Source: Flavobacterium tiangeerense (GTDB lineage: Bacteria; Bacteroidota; Bacteroidia; Flavobacteriales; Flavobacteriaceae). Taken from it: a stretch of DNA of 40,025 bases. The notes below the pieces were generated by a model that saw only the letters and a program-made list of their open reading frames with translations, did no database searches and had not been told where the DNA came from. This document shows, in pieces, positions 1-9,802 of the stretch. The translations under genes and the position numbers were made by a program. Within the stretch, counting starts at the first letter, position 1. Each line of letters begins with the position of its first letter. The stretch lies in assembly GCF_007830355.1 (NCBI RefSeq), contig NZ_VLKO01000017.1, forward strand, positions 1-40,025. Direction: 5' to 3'.

Positions 1-253
1 CGTTGAGCCATCTTCGGCGTGTGATATGCAGATAAACTTGATGACCTCGAATGGGAAAGTCTTGAACTGTTATCTGGTCAAAAAAACCTTTTGAGCTTAA
101 TTTACTCTCCCGATATTCTTTAGGAATAGAATTGATTTCTTTTAAGTATAGATGAAGTATTTCTTGGTCTTTTTCATAAGAAGTTAACTCAAAATAATCC
201 ACAATAATCTCTGGTAACAACAACTTGATAAGTTCTTTAAAAGAATCCTGCAT
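1..253 (-). CDS. Transposase N-terminal region, ISAon1-like (partial)
   Basis: An open frame of 84 codons starts at ATG 253-251 and runs off the left edge without a stop. The product begins MQDSFKELIKLLLPEIIVDY and contains KLSSKGFFDQITVQDFPIRG followed by a basic HITRRRWLN segment. This looks like the DNA-binding N-terminal part of an IS transposase; the DDE catalytic part would lie outside the window. The same product starts at 39997 on the plus strand, and a decayed homologue lies at 345-1694. The start is supported by identity of the first codons in both copies. Family assignment is from memory. Confidence 0.8.
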   Translation of the reverse strand, partial: MQDSFKELIKLLLPEIIVDYFELTSYEKDQEILHLYLKEINSIPKEYRESKLSSKGFFDQITVQDFPIRGHQVYLHITRRRWLN

Positions 254-319
254 TTCTGTATTTTTTAAAATACAAATAACCGGTTTTTAATATTTCCCCA
301 CAACTTTCAGACTTGATCC
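1..319 (-). mobile_element. Insertion sequence, partial (left edge of window)
   Basis: This is the 5' end of an insertion sequence whose transposase reads leftward out of the window. Its outer end is placed at 319, because positions 225-319 are a perfect inverted copy of 39931-40025 and the match stops there on both sides. The terminal inverted repeat begins (minus strand) GGATCAAGTCTGAAAGTTG. The encoded protein start resembles the N-terminal part of transposases that I recall being annotated as ISAon1 type (ISL3-like DDE). The family name is from memory and unchecked; the repeat itself is seen directly. Confidence 0.85.
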
Positions 320-344
320 TCAAAAACCTATAGACCTGATTAAT

Positions 345-1694
345 TTATGCAAACAAATTTGTTAGTCCAAATAGGAAGAATTCTATACTTCCAACCCCTC
401 TAAATTTGCTTCTAAACGCTTTAATCTTGGTATTAAAGATATGGCAGATGCGTTGGTACTTCGATTATGAAAATAGTTCAATATGGTTTGGTAATGATTT
501 ATGATAGATCTTGAGATAGTATTCAAAGACTTAAAGCCAGCTTGATTTACTTTCTCATTTCATTTGGCTAGCCTTGAAAGACCAATAATTTTATCATTTT
601 TTTTTAAAGATGTTTCTTAAATCTTGTCCTAAATTGTAAGTTTTTTCAATATCGGGATATTATTCAAATAATATGGAAGATTGTTCTATTTTGTTTTTAG
701 ACTATTTTTTTATGCAGAAATTTACAACTTCTTGCTAACAACTGCTTAAGAGTGTTAACATTGGTTAACACTTTTGATGAATTTTCTATTGCCTTTTTAG
801 CTTTTTTCTATAGCTTCATTTTCTAGTTCTATTTCTTGTAATGCTTCTAGTGCTAGTTTTTGCACTTGAATCATATCTATGTCGCAAGTTGCGTTTGAGA
901 AACATTTCTTGGTAATGAAGCTCATATTTGCTGACATGTTCAGGGTTTCTCAGTGATTTTTTTGCGTTGCTTGATTAGTTTTTTTTGTAATAGATACAAC
1001 GATATCTGCTTTAGTTCTAGCAATTATTGCTACTATTATTCCTTTTTAACTTTTGCTGTTTTGTTAGTTAAAGTAGTATTGAGTTTGCCATTAGATAAGC
1101 AGGTTTTGTTTATTGATAATTGGTTTGCAATGTTTTCAGGAAAAAGTATCTATTCTTTAGTGTTTGGTTTTACATTCCATATTCAAAATCAATTAAGAAA
1201 GCTTTGTGTTGATATTGTAAGTTTTCATAACTAAAACCATAAAAAGAATAAATAGTATTGCAATCAGTAGGCTTTGAATCTATTAATTTCTTTTAAAAAA
1301 GAGTTAAACTTTTTATTTTAATCGAGTGGCTTTTGCTACCAAATCCCAATCTCTAATAACAACTTTATCAATAGTTATGTTTAGCAATCTTCTTCTCTTT
1401 AGATAAGATAAACTTTGGATTCTCTTTATGGCAAGTCGCGAATTTTCATAGGTTCAACAAACCTTTCGATTGCAATTTATTTTTCGAAAATTCTAAAAGA
1501 ACTTTATTTAATTTTTCTAAACATAAGTGTAAAAATTTTATCTTGCTTATCTATTGATGTTAATTCAAAATAGTGAGCAAGATATTCTGCTAATAATAGC
1601 GTGATTAGTATGTTGATTGATGAATCCATTTCTTTAATTAATATTTTTACAAAGAAATAAATTGTAATTCCTCCATAACTTTTAGACTTGAGCC
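345..1694 (-). pseudogene. Decayed full-length ISAon1-like transposase relic
   Basis: The minus strand shows, in shifting frames, a near full-length but broken transposase related to the one at 1-253. From the 5' end: MDSSINILITLLLAEYLAHY (cf. MQDSFKELIKLLLPEIIVDY), KNKLQSKGLL (cf. ESKLSSKGFF), MKIRDLP (cf. ITVQDFP), then RDWDLVAKATR, CNTIYSFYGF, FFPENIANQLSI, TKKCFSNAT, VQKLALEALQEI, FKSLNTISRSIINHYQT and an end FRSKFRGVGSIEFFLFGLTN with stop TAA at 347-345. At least half a dozen frameshifts and stops interrupt it. A degenerate terminal repeat (CTCAAGTCTAAAAGTTATGG, minus strand) sits at about 1673-1692. The relic abuts the newer IS end at 319. The long plus-strand frame at 953-1234 is only its shadow. 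Confidence 0.85.
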
Positions 1695-2640
1695 GAAAAC
1701 ATCAAGTATAATGATGAGGGGTTTTTTGTTTTCAAAAATCTTTAAATTTTGTTAGTATGGGAGTAATAAATGCATAAGAGTAAATATGATGTGTTATAGG
1801 ATTACTGTTTTATAAGGTATCAATATTCTTTGTTAATAAAGGATAATTATCGGAGACATTGTCCTGGTTCACTCGAAACAGATTGTTTCAAGCTAGTGCT
1901 CTAGATTTGTAATCAATTTCTATAAACTAAAGATTTGTATTTCTTGTGATACTTTTAATAATTATATGACATTAATTAAAATTATTTGGATTGGAAGATT
2001 TAACACATTATTGCAAATGATACTATCTTTAAAAAATAATACATTAGCTAGTTTCGATTTATTTTAAAATAAGAAAATACTTTATTATAAATGTTTTTCT
2101 TAGTTTAAACAATGATTATTGTCTAACATTATGTTGTGGTATGAAGGGTAATCGTCCAAGACAAGCAGCAGCGTGGGTAATAATTGCTAATTTTAATTGT
2201 GTTACTATGCGGGTAAAGATTTAATTAAAGGGTTGTAGATATTCATCTTCAAAAACTGATGTATTAGCATTAGACTTTACAAAGTGTAAGTTTTGTAGGT
2301 ATTACCTCATTGCTAATATAAGTCGAAACAATGGTCGAATTACTTTAATGTGTTAATGATATAGTTTTCTGTTTTGGATGGTAAAAATCGCTGTCAAATC
2401 ACATTTTATATGCATAAGATGGATTCCACTGATGATTAGTAATTTTCCTTTTTTATAATTTTTCTTCAGTTAACACCCCAGTATGCTTAGTAGAGTGAAT
2501 TAAAAACGATATTTTTTAAAGGAAGTTTCTGTTTCTATGCCTGTATTATCTCCTTTAGAACGCGACTATGATATTAATGATATAGAGGATGAAATTTATT
2601 TTAAGTCTTAAAATAATCTAGTATTTATTCATCTAGTTTA
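1695..2640. other. Intergenic stretch without a recognisable gene
   Basis: About 950 bp of AT-rich sequence between the IS relic and the murF terminator. I see only very short frames. One of 27 codons lies at 2141-2224 (+), beginning MKGNRPRQAAAWVIIANFN. One of 24 codons lies at 2537-2611 (+), beginning MPVLSPLERDYDINDIEDEI; it ends just before the hairpin at 2641-2686 and could be the 3' remnant of a lost gene. Neither has a recognisable family. No tRNA, rRNA or repeat was recognised. The region is probably decayed sequence left by IS activity. Confidence 0.5.
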
Positions 2641-2686
2641 TGAAAATAGAAAAAGATATAAATAATATCCTTTTCTATTTTTTAAA
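2641..2686. terminator. Hairpin terminator, possibly bidirectional
   Basis: A stem of about 16 bp with one mismatch (AAATAGAAAAAGATAT / ATATCCTTTTCTATTT) has a short AT loop and a T run on its plus-strand side. It lies just past the murF stop at 2701, so it can end minus-strand transcription of murF as well as plus-strand transcription from the left. Confidence 0.65.
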
Positions 2687-2700
2687 GATAAAGCTTAAAT

Positions 2701-3984
2701 TTATATTAAATCTAAGGTTCGTTCTAATGCCATTCCTCGAGATCCTTTTATTAAAATGGAAGTATTTTTTAATTTTGCGTTTAGAAAAGCACTAGAAAAA
2801 CTTTCAAATGTTTCATAAAACCAAAAATTTGTCTTGTCTATTTTTGTTTCGTAAAATGCTTTGCCTACAAAGTAACAAAACACATTTTTCGAATTGGACA
2901 TCATTTTAACAATTCCTTCATGCTCCTTCATGCTATCTGTCCCTAATTCAAACATGTCGCCTAATACTAGAATTTTATTTTGGTTTTCTAACTGTAAAAA
3001 GTTTTCAATTGCTACCTTCATACTACTTGGATTGGCATTATAGGCATCTAAAATAATCGAATTTGTATTCTTTGTAATCAATTGGGACCTGTTGTTTTCA
3101 GGTATGTAATTTTCAAGTGCTACTTTAATATCTATATCTGATATCTTAAAAAATGTCCCGATTGTTAATGCTGCATTTATATTGTTTGCGTTATATAAAC
3201 CTATTAATTGGGAATTGATAGCGGTATTTTTATATATGACTGTAACTAGTGGGTTTGCCGTAACAGCATCAATTGATACATTGGCTAGTTGGTTGTGGAT
3301 TCCAAATGTATAATTAGTAATTGCATGAGATTGTTTTACTTGAATAGCGTCATCAAGATTTATAAAAACAACTTTATTATTGATTCGCAAAAAATCATAC
3401 ATTTCGCTTTTCCCTTTTATAACTCCTTCGATTCCTCCGAATCCTTCAAGATGTGCTTTTCCAAAATTTGTAATATAGCCGTAATCTGGTTTAGCTATCT
3501 CGCAAAGAAAAGCAATTTCTTGTTGATGATTCGCGCCCATTTCAACAATACCTATTTCGGTTTCACTTGTAAATGAAAGTAAAGTTAAGGGCACTCCAAT
3601 ATGGTTATTTAAGTTCCCAACTGTTGATTTTACATTAAATTTCATAGCAAGAACTTTTGAAATAAGTTCTTTTGTAGTTGTTTTACCATTGCTCCCGGTA
3701 AGAGCAATAATAGGTAAGCCTAAAAAAATTCTGTGGTATTGTGATAGTTGTTGCAATGCTTTTAAACTGTCCAGAACGAGTATTGTCCTGTTATCTATAA
3801 AGTAGTCAGAATTGTCAATTATGACGTATGCAGCACCTTTTTGCAATGCTTCTTTAACAAATGTATTAGCATCAAAACGATCTCCTTTTAAAGCTACAAA
3901 CATGGAGTTTTTTTCAATTTTTCGAGTGTCAATTGAAATGGAACTGCATTTTAAAAACAAACTATGAATTTCCTGTATATCCAT
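2701..3984 (-). CDS. murF: UDP-N-acetylmuramoyl-tripeptide--D-alanyl-D-alanine ligase
   Basis: MurF adds D-Ala-D-Ala to UDP-MurNAc-tripeptide in the cytoplasm, the last ATP-dependent step of the peptidoglycan nucleotide precursor. The 427-residue product shows the Mur ligase order. An N-terminal substrate domain (about 1-85) is followed by the ATPase domain with P-loop ALTGSNGKTTTKEL near residues 93-106, a downstream GIVEMGANHQQEI motif, and a C-terminal domain with LDAYNANPSSM and VLGDMFELG, both typical of MurF. Length is normal for the family. It lies downstream of gldJ on the same strand, but a strong hairpin at 4002-4029 separates the two, so joint transcription would need read-through. 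Confidence 0.93.
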   Translation of the reverse strand: MDIQEIHSLFLKCSSISIDTRKIEKNSMFVALKGDRFDANTFVKEALQKGAAYVIIDNSDYFIDNRTILVLDSLKALQQLSQYHRIFLGLPIIALTGSNGKTTTKELISKVLAMKFNVKSTVGNLNNHIGVPLTLLSFTSETEIGIVEMGANHQQEIAFLCEIAKPDYGYITNFGKAHLEGFGGIEGVIKGKSEMYDFLRINNKVVFINLDDAIQVKQSHAITNYTFGIHNQLANVSIDAVTANPLVTVIYKNTAINSQLIGLYNANNINAALTIGTFFKISDIDIKVALENYIPENNRSQLITKNTNSIILDAYNANPSSMKVAIENFLQLENQNKILVLGDMFELGTDSMKEHEGIVKMMSNSKNVFCYFVGKAFYETKIDKTNFWFYETFESFSSAFLNAKLKNTSILIKGSRGMALERTLDLI

Positions 3985-4001
3985 ATGAAATAATTTAAAA
4001 A

Positions 4002-4029
4002 AATAATAGCCCTAAAAAGGGCTATTATT
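4002..4029 (-). terminator. Rho-independent terminator of gldJ
   Basis: A perfect 11-bp stem (AATAATAGCCC / GGGCTATTATT) with a 6-nt AT loop is followed on the minus strand by a T run. It lies 20 bp past the gldJ stop and just upstream of murF. Confidence 0.85.
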
Positions 4030-4049
4030 GTATATATTATAAAATGTGT

Positions 4050-5729
4050 TTATTTATTTCTAATAGATCTTTTCTTATCTGCTTTTGGTCCAACCCTTGA
4101 CATAGCACATCTAAATCCGATATAATCAGTAGCCATATCTTGTGGGAAATAACGTCTTTGAGCTGGGTCTAACCAATATGCTCTGTCTCTCCAAGAACCG
4201 CCTTTGTATACTCTTGATTGATCGTTTATTAAAGTAGTTCTTTTGCTAGATTTGTCAAATTTACGAACCATTTTACCTAAACTGTCTGTAGTTACATTGT
4301 GTTTAGGAGAGTTGTACATTGTTCTTTCTGATTTTGCTTTGTCATCATCTGAGTCGCCAAAATCATAATATCTTGTTGACTGCTTATCTCCATCTCTGTA
4401 GTTGATGTTATTGCTTTTATCAAAGTTTTGTCTCAAATAAGTTTCTTGTTCATCAACAGGAACTTGTGTAATTTGACCTGGTAAATTCCTCGCTACAATT
4501 TTACCATTACTTAAGGTGTCATATTTAATATTGTCTTTAGTTACAATAACTATTTTGCCATCGGCACCAATCATATTTTTGGTATATAAGTTACCTCTAA
4601 AGTAGTTGAAATCATTTGCTTCATTATCTACTATAGGTCTGTATACATCTTGTACCCATTCTGCAACGTTTCCGGCCATATCGTATAAACCAAAATCATT
4701 TGCTGGATATTTTTTAACCTCATTTGTGATATCAGCACCATCATCAGACCATCCTGCAATTCCACCGTAATCTCCATTACCTTGTTTAAAATTAGCAAGT
4801 TGATCGCCTTTTGATTGTCTTTTTCCTGAACGGGTGTAACCACCAGACCATGGATATTTCTTTTGACCCTTGTAGATGTTGTACTCTCTTTGTCCTGCAT
4901 CTGCAGCAGCAGCATATTCCCATTCTGCTTCAGTTGGTAATCTGTATTCTGGTAGTAAAATTCCAGATGATCTTTGTGCATAAACATTTTTAGGTTCAAT
5001 GGCTGCACCATTTTTACCACCTTTGGTTTGTTTTTTAGCATTTCTACCTTTAAGAACAATAGTCTCGTCTCCACCGTATGCAGAAGTTGGAGAGTTCAAA
5101 TAAGTTTCAGTGTCGAAATTACTTTCGGCTGTTACGTCATTTGTCTTGGCATTTTTCTTCAAATACCCATTTTTCTCTAACAATGCTTCGTTTACACGTT
5201 GTGTTCTCCAGTTGCTAAATTCCACTGCTTGAATCCAATTTACACCTACTACTGGATATTCAGCATATGATGGGTGTCTCAAGTAGTTATTGGTCATAGT
5301 CTCATTATAACCTAATCTATTTCTCCATACTAATGTGTCAGGGGAAGCACCTTCGTATATGTTTTTGTAATTCTCTTCAGTTGGAGGGTATACACTTTTT
5401 AACCATTCTAGGTAATCAAGATACATAGAGTTTGTAACTTCGGTTTCGTCCATGTAAAATGACTGAACGTGTTGTTGTGTAGGTGAGTTGTTCCAGTCGT
5501 GCATTACGTCATCTTCAACTTTACCCATGGTAAAAGTACCTCCCTCAACAAAAACCAGTCCTGGTCCAGCTTCTTGTTTCTTTTTGCTGGCTCCTTTCTT
5601 GCTATCCATGTTCCAACCGGTTGCTCTTGATGTGTTTTTAGAGCTGGATTTTTTACTACAACTAGAGAAACCCACAATCAACATGATTGAGAGTAACACT
5701 TGTAGGCCCATAATTCTGTTTGCTTTCAT
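4050..5729 (-). CDS. gldJ: Gliding motility lipoprotein GldJ
   Basis: GldJ is an outer-membrane-associated lipoprotein required for gliding and for stability of the GldK/type IX secretion core in flavobacteria. The 559-residue product has a type II signal peptide with lipobox FSSC (acylated Cys at residue 24), then a Ser/Lys-rich linker. A large formylglycine-generating-enzyme-like (sulfatase-modifying factor) domain follows, seen in GGTFTMG, FYMDETEVTN, YRLPTEAEWEYAA, DMAGNVAEWVQD and KGGSWRDRAYWLDPAQRRYF. It is catalytically unrelated in known GldJ. It is divergent from porU across a 204-bp gap, the arrangement I associate with Flavobacterium genomes. Length is normal for GldJ, and the start is set by the signal peptide. 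Confidence 0.95.
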   Translation of the reverse strand: MKANRIMGLQVLLSIMLIVGFSSCSKKSSSKNTSRATGWNMDSKKGASKKKQEAGPGLVFVEGGTFTMGKVEDDVMHDWNNSPTQQHVQSFYMDETEVTNSMYLDYLEWLKSVYPPTEENYKNIYEGASPDTLVWRNRLGYNETMTNNYLRHPSYAEYPVVGVNWIQAVEFSNWRTQRVNEALLEKNGYLKKNAKTNDVTAESNFDTETYLNSPTSAYGGDETIVLKGRNAKKQTKGGKNGAAIEPKNVYAQRSSGILLPEYRLPTEAEWEYAAAADAGQREYNIYKGQKKYPWSGGYTRSGKRQSKGDQLANFKQGNGDYGGIAGWSDDGADITNEVKKYPANDFGLYDMAGNVAEWVQDVYRPIVDNEANDFNYFRGNLYTKNMIGADGKIVIVTKDNIKYDTLSNGKIVARNLPGQITQVPVDEQETYLRQNFDKSNNINYRDGDKQSTRYYDFGDSDDDKAKSERTMYNSPKHNVTTDSLGKMVRKFDKSSKRTTLINDQSRVYKGGSWRDRAYWLDPAQRRYFPQDMATDYIGFRCAMSRVGPKADKKRSIRNK

Positions 5730-5842
5730 ATTATTTAGTAGGTAATAATTTAGTGCTGCAATATATTTACTAATGATAAACAGCGTAAAAATTGTATTAT
5801 AACGTAAAACTCAGTTTTAACATTAATTTATATATCACAACG

Positions 5843-5850
5843 CAAATTTA
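5843..5850 (-). promoter_or_regulatory. Candidate gldJ promoter -7 element
   Basis: TAAATTTG on the minus strand matches the Bacteroidota -7 consensus TAnnTTTG, about 115 bp upstream of the gldJ start. I found no good TTG -33 partner, so this is a weak call. Confidence 0.35.
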
Positions 5851-5933
5851 TAATAATTATTATTTAAAACGATATGTTTTGATTTATTTTTACCAATAAA
5901 TACTAGGAATAAACAAATCACGTTAAAAAAAGA

Positions 5934-8900
5934 ATGAGAAAAATAATTTTGTTTTTTTTGGTCTTCAGTCCGGTACTCAGTTTTTCACAACTAAATGGTG
6001 AAATAAAATTGAATTGGTTTGAAAAAAAAGAGATGTACTACGGCGCAAATCAAATAGTAATTCCCTATTTTTCTGGAGATGAGTTTCATTATGATGATTC
6101 TAGACAAACTATTAAAGCTTATTATGTAATTCCAAATTATAGGGGTTTTCAAGATGGGAATTTACAAGTTAGTTCTATAGTTTATGAACCCATAGATAAA
6201 GAATTGCTAGGTGATTTAAATCTTAAAAACATACCGACTGAAGCTGATTTTGATCTTGTACTTTCAACTGCAAGAGATTTAGTAACTGCTCAAATTATTT
6301 TTGCACCTATAATAAATGATGATTTTGGTTTTAAGAAAATTATTTCTTTTAATTATTCTATTACTGCTAACACATCTGTAACCAACCGCAGTTTTAAAGC
6401 TACAGCTGGAATCTCTAATTCTTTATTATCTAAAGGAAATTGGTATAAATTTTATATTGAAAAATCTGGTGTTTACAAATTGTCAAAAAGGTTTTTAGAG
6501 CAGCTGGGTATTGATTTTAAAAATGTAGACGCAAGGAAAATAAAAATATTCGGAAATGGTGGCAGGATGTTACCTTTAAGTAATAACATAGCATACCCAA
6601 ATGATTTAATGGAAAATACCATTCAAGTTATTGGAGAAAATGACACCACGTTTGATGACTCGGACTATGTGCTTTTTTATGGTGAAGGTACTGATACATG
6701 GAATGAAGAAAGTCGGACCAATATTAATTTATATGATTCCAAATCCTATTATTACGTCAATATTCAAGGTGAAAATGGTAAAAGAATTAGTCCCTTGGTA
6801 CAACCCACAGCAACTCCTACATTATTATTAAATACATTTGATGATTATCAATTTTATGAAAAGGATATAACAAACATTGGTAAATTGGGCAGGCAATGGT
6901 TTGGGGAGTCATTTGAAATTAAAAACGAGCAAGAATTCGATTTTAATTTCCCAAATGTTGACACCTCAGTTCCTATAAAAATCATGCTGTCTGCAGCATC
7001 GGTTGCGTTTACGGCAACTTCATTTAGTGTGACTTCAAATGGAAGTGCTCTTGCAACACTTACTTTTCCTGCGCTTAGTAATACATCAAGTACGGAGTTT
7101 TTCGTTAGTAATTTGCCTAATAACACCACAATAAATGGTTCTGAAAATGTTAAAATAAAACTCAATTATAATAACAATGGTGTTCCTGGTTCTAAGGGTT
7201 TTCTTGATCAAATTCGACTAATAGCAAAAAGGAAACTTCAGGGTAACGGAAAGCAATTCCGGTTTCAATACGATGCTGGTAACGCCGCCAATGGAATTGT
7301 GAATTACACGGTTTCTAATGCAGCCGGTATTTCGCAGATTTGGGACGTAACGGATATTTATAACGTTAAAACGGTTGTGAATTCCAATCAAAATACAATT
7401 GATTTTAAAGCCAATTTAGGTGAAATTAGAAAATATGTTGCGCTTGTAGATGCAGATTTTTTTACGCCATTGAGAGATGCTCAAACACGAGTTTCTAATC
7501 AAAATTTAAAAGGAACGCTTTTTACAAATAGAGCAGGTAATTTTCAGGATATTGACTATGTAATTATTTCGCCTACCGTACTTGTGTCGCAAGCAGAGAC
7601 ACTGGCTAATTTCCATCGCACTAATTCGGGCTTAAATGTAAAAGTAATTCCGCTGGAGTTAATTTATAACGAGTTTTCGTCAGGAAAGCAAGATATTGCG
7701 GCGATTAGAAATTGCATTAAATATATTTATCAAAATGCGTCAAGTACTGACAAAAGACTTAAATACATTAACCTTTTTGGTGATTCTTCGTATGATTACA
7801 AGAATAGGATCGCAAATAATACTAATGTAGTACCTATATATCATGCCTTAAATAGTAGCAGTTCAGGAGAATCTTCTTATGCGTCGGATGATTTTTACGG
7901 CTTGATGGATGCTAACGAAGGTAATATTACTTCTTCTTTTGGAGGTATTGATATTGCTGTGGGAAGAATGCTTGTTAACGATGCGAAACAGGCTAATGAA
8001 ATGATTAATAAAGTTTTGGAATATCACAACTCAGAATCGTTTGGTAGCTGGCGTAATAATTTCGTGCTCATTTCAGATGATTCAGATGTGTTATCCGATG
8101 CCAATTTGCAAAACAAACAAAATAATCTAGCGAATACGATAGCTACTGAGAAACCATTTTTTAATGTCAATAAAATTCTTTTGGATTCATACATTCAAGA
8201 GGCAGCTGCAGGCGGTGCTCGATATCCAAAAGCTAGAACAGATTTTTTTAATGCTTTTGAAAAAGGAGCGTTGGTTTTTAATTACTTAGGTCATGGTGGC
8301 GAGGACGGACTATCAGTTGAGCGTATTTGGGAAAAATCAGATGGTCAAAATTTAAGTAATCAATTCAAATATCCTTTATTCATAACTATCACTTGTGAGT
8401 TTTCAAGATTTGACAACCCTTCGCGGCCTACTGCGGGTGAATTTACGTATTGGAATCCAAAAGGCGGTGCCATAGCTATGATTACTACTATACGATCAAT
8501 AGGACAGTTTAGCGCTGAAACATTCAATGATACGTTTACAAAAAATTTACTTTCTTATGGTTCTAATCAATACACCTCTATAGCTGAAGCCCTTCGGATT
8601 TCAAAAAATAGCAATCCAAACTCTGCTACAAATGTTGTTTTTTACATTGGTGACCCTGCTTTAAAGCTCGCTATTCCAAGACCTAAAATTAGATTGACAA
8701 AAGTTAATGATGTTCCTGTAAGTCAGACGATAGAAGATTTTAAGTCTTTGTCAAAAATAAAAATTACTGGTGAAGTTAGTGATGAAAACAACAATATTAT
8801 TTCAAATTACAATGGTGAAGTTACCTCGATGATTTTTGATAAAATGCTCAACAGAACAACGCTTAATAATGACGGCAATAGTCTACCCATTAACTTTAAT

Positions 8901-9764
8901 GTATTGGGCGAAACTATTTTTCGCGGAAGCGCTAGTGTTGTAAATGGACAATTTGAATACAGTTTTATCGTGCCTAGAGATATTAGAATTCCTCTTGCAA
9001 ACGGAAGAATTAGTTTTTACGCCAAAAAGAAAGACGCCTTGCAAAACGAAAATGGTTTTGATAGCAATATTAAAATAGGAGGGATTAATGAAAATGCGCC
9101 ACTTGATAACACAAGTCCTAGAGTACAGTTGTATATGAACGATGAAAATTTTGTATCTGGCGGAAATACGAATGAATCTCCTTTTTTACTTGCAAAATTA
9201 AGTGATGAAAGCGGAATCAACACGGCAAGTGGAATAGGTCATGATATAGTTGCTGTTTTAGATGGTGATGTAAACAATCCTTTTATATTAAATGATTATT
9301 ACCAAGCAGATTTGGACGATTTCACAAAAGGAACACTGCGTTTTCCACTTCGGAACCTTACGCCAGGTCTGCACACCATAAGCTTTAAAGCTTGGGATGT
9401 TTACAATAATCCTATAATTGCCGAAATACAATTTGTAGTTGTAGGTAATGACACGCTTACTTTGAGTAATGTACTTAACTATCCTAACCCATTTGTGAAT
9501 TATACAGAGTTTTGGTTTACACATAACAAACCATTTGAACCGCTAGAAGTTCAAGTTCAAGTGATGACAGTGACTGGAAAAATTGTCTGGACAAAAAATC
9601 AAATTATAACAACGGACGGTTTCTTATCAAAAGAACTCACTTGGAATGGAAGAGATGATTTTGGCGACAAGCTAGGAAAAGGAGTTTACGTGTATAAGCT
9701 AACTGTAAAATCGAATACAACTAATAAAAAAGCAGAAAAATTCGAAAAACTTGTAATACTTTAA
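5934..9764 (+). CDS. porU: T9SS C-terminal signal peptidase PorU
   Basis: PorU is the surface C25-family (gingipain-like) cysteine protease of the type IX secretion system. It removes C-terminal targeting domains of cargo and attaches cargo to the surface. The 1276-residue product begins with a signal peptide ending near SFSQ. A long N-terminal beta-rich part precedes the C25 domain, with catalytic His787 in NYLGHGGEDG and Cys821 in ITCEFSRF. A C-terminal CTD-like module follows, with YPNPF, WNGRDDFGDKLGKGVYVYKL and a final KLVIL. That module resembles a T9SS CTD, which PorU retains as a structural domain. It is divergent from gldJ and followed 38 bp later by the preferred porV start. Length is typical for PorU. 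Confidence 0.94.
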   Translation: MRKIILFFLVFSPVLSFSQLNGEIKLNWFEKKEMYYGANQIVIPYFSGDEFHYDDSRQTIKAYYVIPNYRGFQDGNLQVSSIVYEPIDKELLGDLNLKNIPTEADFDLVLSTARDLVTAQIIFAPIINDDFGFKKIISFNYSITANTSVTNRSFKATAGISNSLLSKGNWYKFYIEKSGVYKLSKRFLEQLGIDFKNVDARKIKIFGNGGRMLPLSNNIAYPNDLMENTIQVIGENDTTFDDSDYVLFYGEGTDTWNEESRTNINLYDSKSYYYVNIQGENGKRISPLVQPTATPTLLLNTFDDYQFYEKDITNIGKLGRQWFGESFEIKNEQEFDFNFPNVDTSVPIKIMLSAASVAFTATSFSVTSNGSALATLTFPALSNTSSTEFFVSNLPNNTTINGSENVKIKLNYNNNGVPGSKGFLDQIRLIAKRKLQGNGKQFRFQYDAGNAANGIVNYTVSNAAGISQIWDVTDIYNVKTVVNSNQNTIDFKANLGEIRKYVALVDADFFTPLRDAQTRVSNQNLKGTLFTNRAGNFQDIDYVIISPTVLVSQAETLANFHRTNSGLNVKVIPLELIYNEFSSGKQDIAAIRNCIKYIYQNASSTDKRLKYINLFGDSSYDYKNRIANNTNVVPIYHALNSSSSGESSYASDDFYGLMDANEGNITSSFGGIDIAVGRMLVNDAKQANEMINKVLEYHNSESFGSWRNNFVLISDDSDVLSDANLQNKQNNLANTIATEKPFFNVNKILLDSYIQEAAAGGARYPKARTDFFNAFEKGALVFNYLGHGGEDGLSVERIWEKSDGQNLSNQFKYPLFITITCEFSRFDNPSRPTAGEFTYWNPKGGAIAMITTIRSIGQFSAETFNDTFTKNLLSYGSNQYTSIAEALRISKNSNPNSATNVVFYIGDPALKLAIPRPKIRLTKVNDVPVSQTIEDFKSLSKIKITGEVSDENNNIISNYNGEVTSMIFDKMLNRTTLNNDGNSLPINFNVLGETIFRGSASVVNGQFEYSFIVPRDIRIPLANGRISFYAKKKDALQNENGFDSNIKIGGINENAPLDNTSPRVQLYMNDENFVSGGNTNESPFLLAKLSDESGINTASGIGHDIVAVLDGDVNNPFILNDYYQADLDDFTKGTLRFPLRNLTPGLHTISFKAWDVYNNPIIAEIQFVVVGNDTLTLSNVLNYPNPFVNYTEFWFTHNKPFEPLEVQVQVMTVTGKIVWTKNQIITTDGFLSKELTWNGRDDFGDKLGKGVYVYKLTVKSNTTNKKAEKFEKLVIL

Positions 9765-9780
9765 TAATGTACTATATTTG
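9751..9780 (+). promoter_or_regulatory. porV promoter (TTG-N19-TAnnTTTG)
   Basis: TTG at 9751-9753 and TATATTTG at 9773-9780 are separated by 19 nt, an exact match to the Bacteroidota housekeeping promoter pattern. The -33 element is inside the last codons of porU, and the preferred porV ATG at 9803 is 22 nt past the -7 element. This suggests porV can be transcribed apart from porU. Confidence 0.65.
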
Positions 9781-9802
9781 TTTAATAAATAGAAGCCTCG
9801 TA

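Noticed and set aside
953..1234. Open frame of 93 codons on the plus strand
   Set aside because: It is antisense to clear transposase homology on the minus strand (FFPENIANQLSI and neighbouring motifs) and has a low-complexity Phe/Cys-rich composition.
4631..5074. Open frame of 147 codons overlapping gldJ on the same strand
   Set aside because: A Met/Gln/Lys-rich out-of-frame reading within the conserved GldJ domain; no independent support.
9767..9802. Upstream ATG for porV
   Set aside because: It would place the -7 promoter element inside the gene and spoil the signal peptide that starts at 9803.
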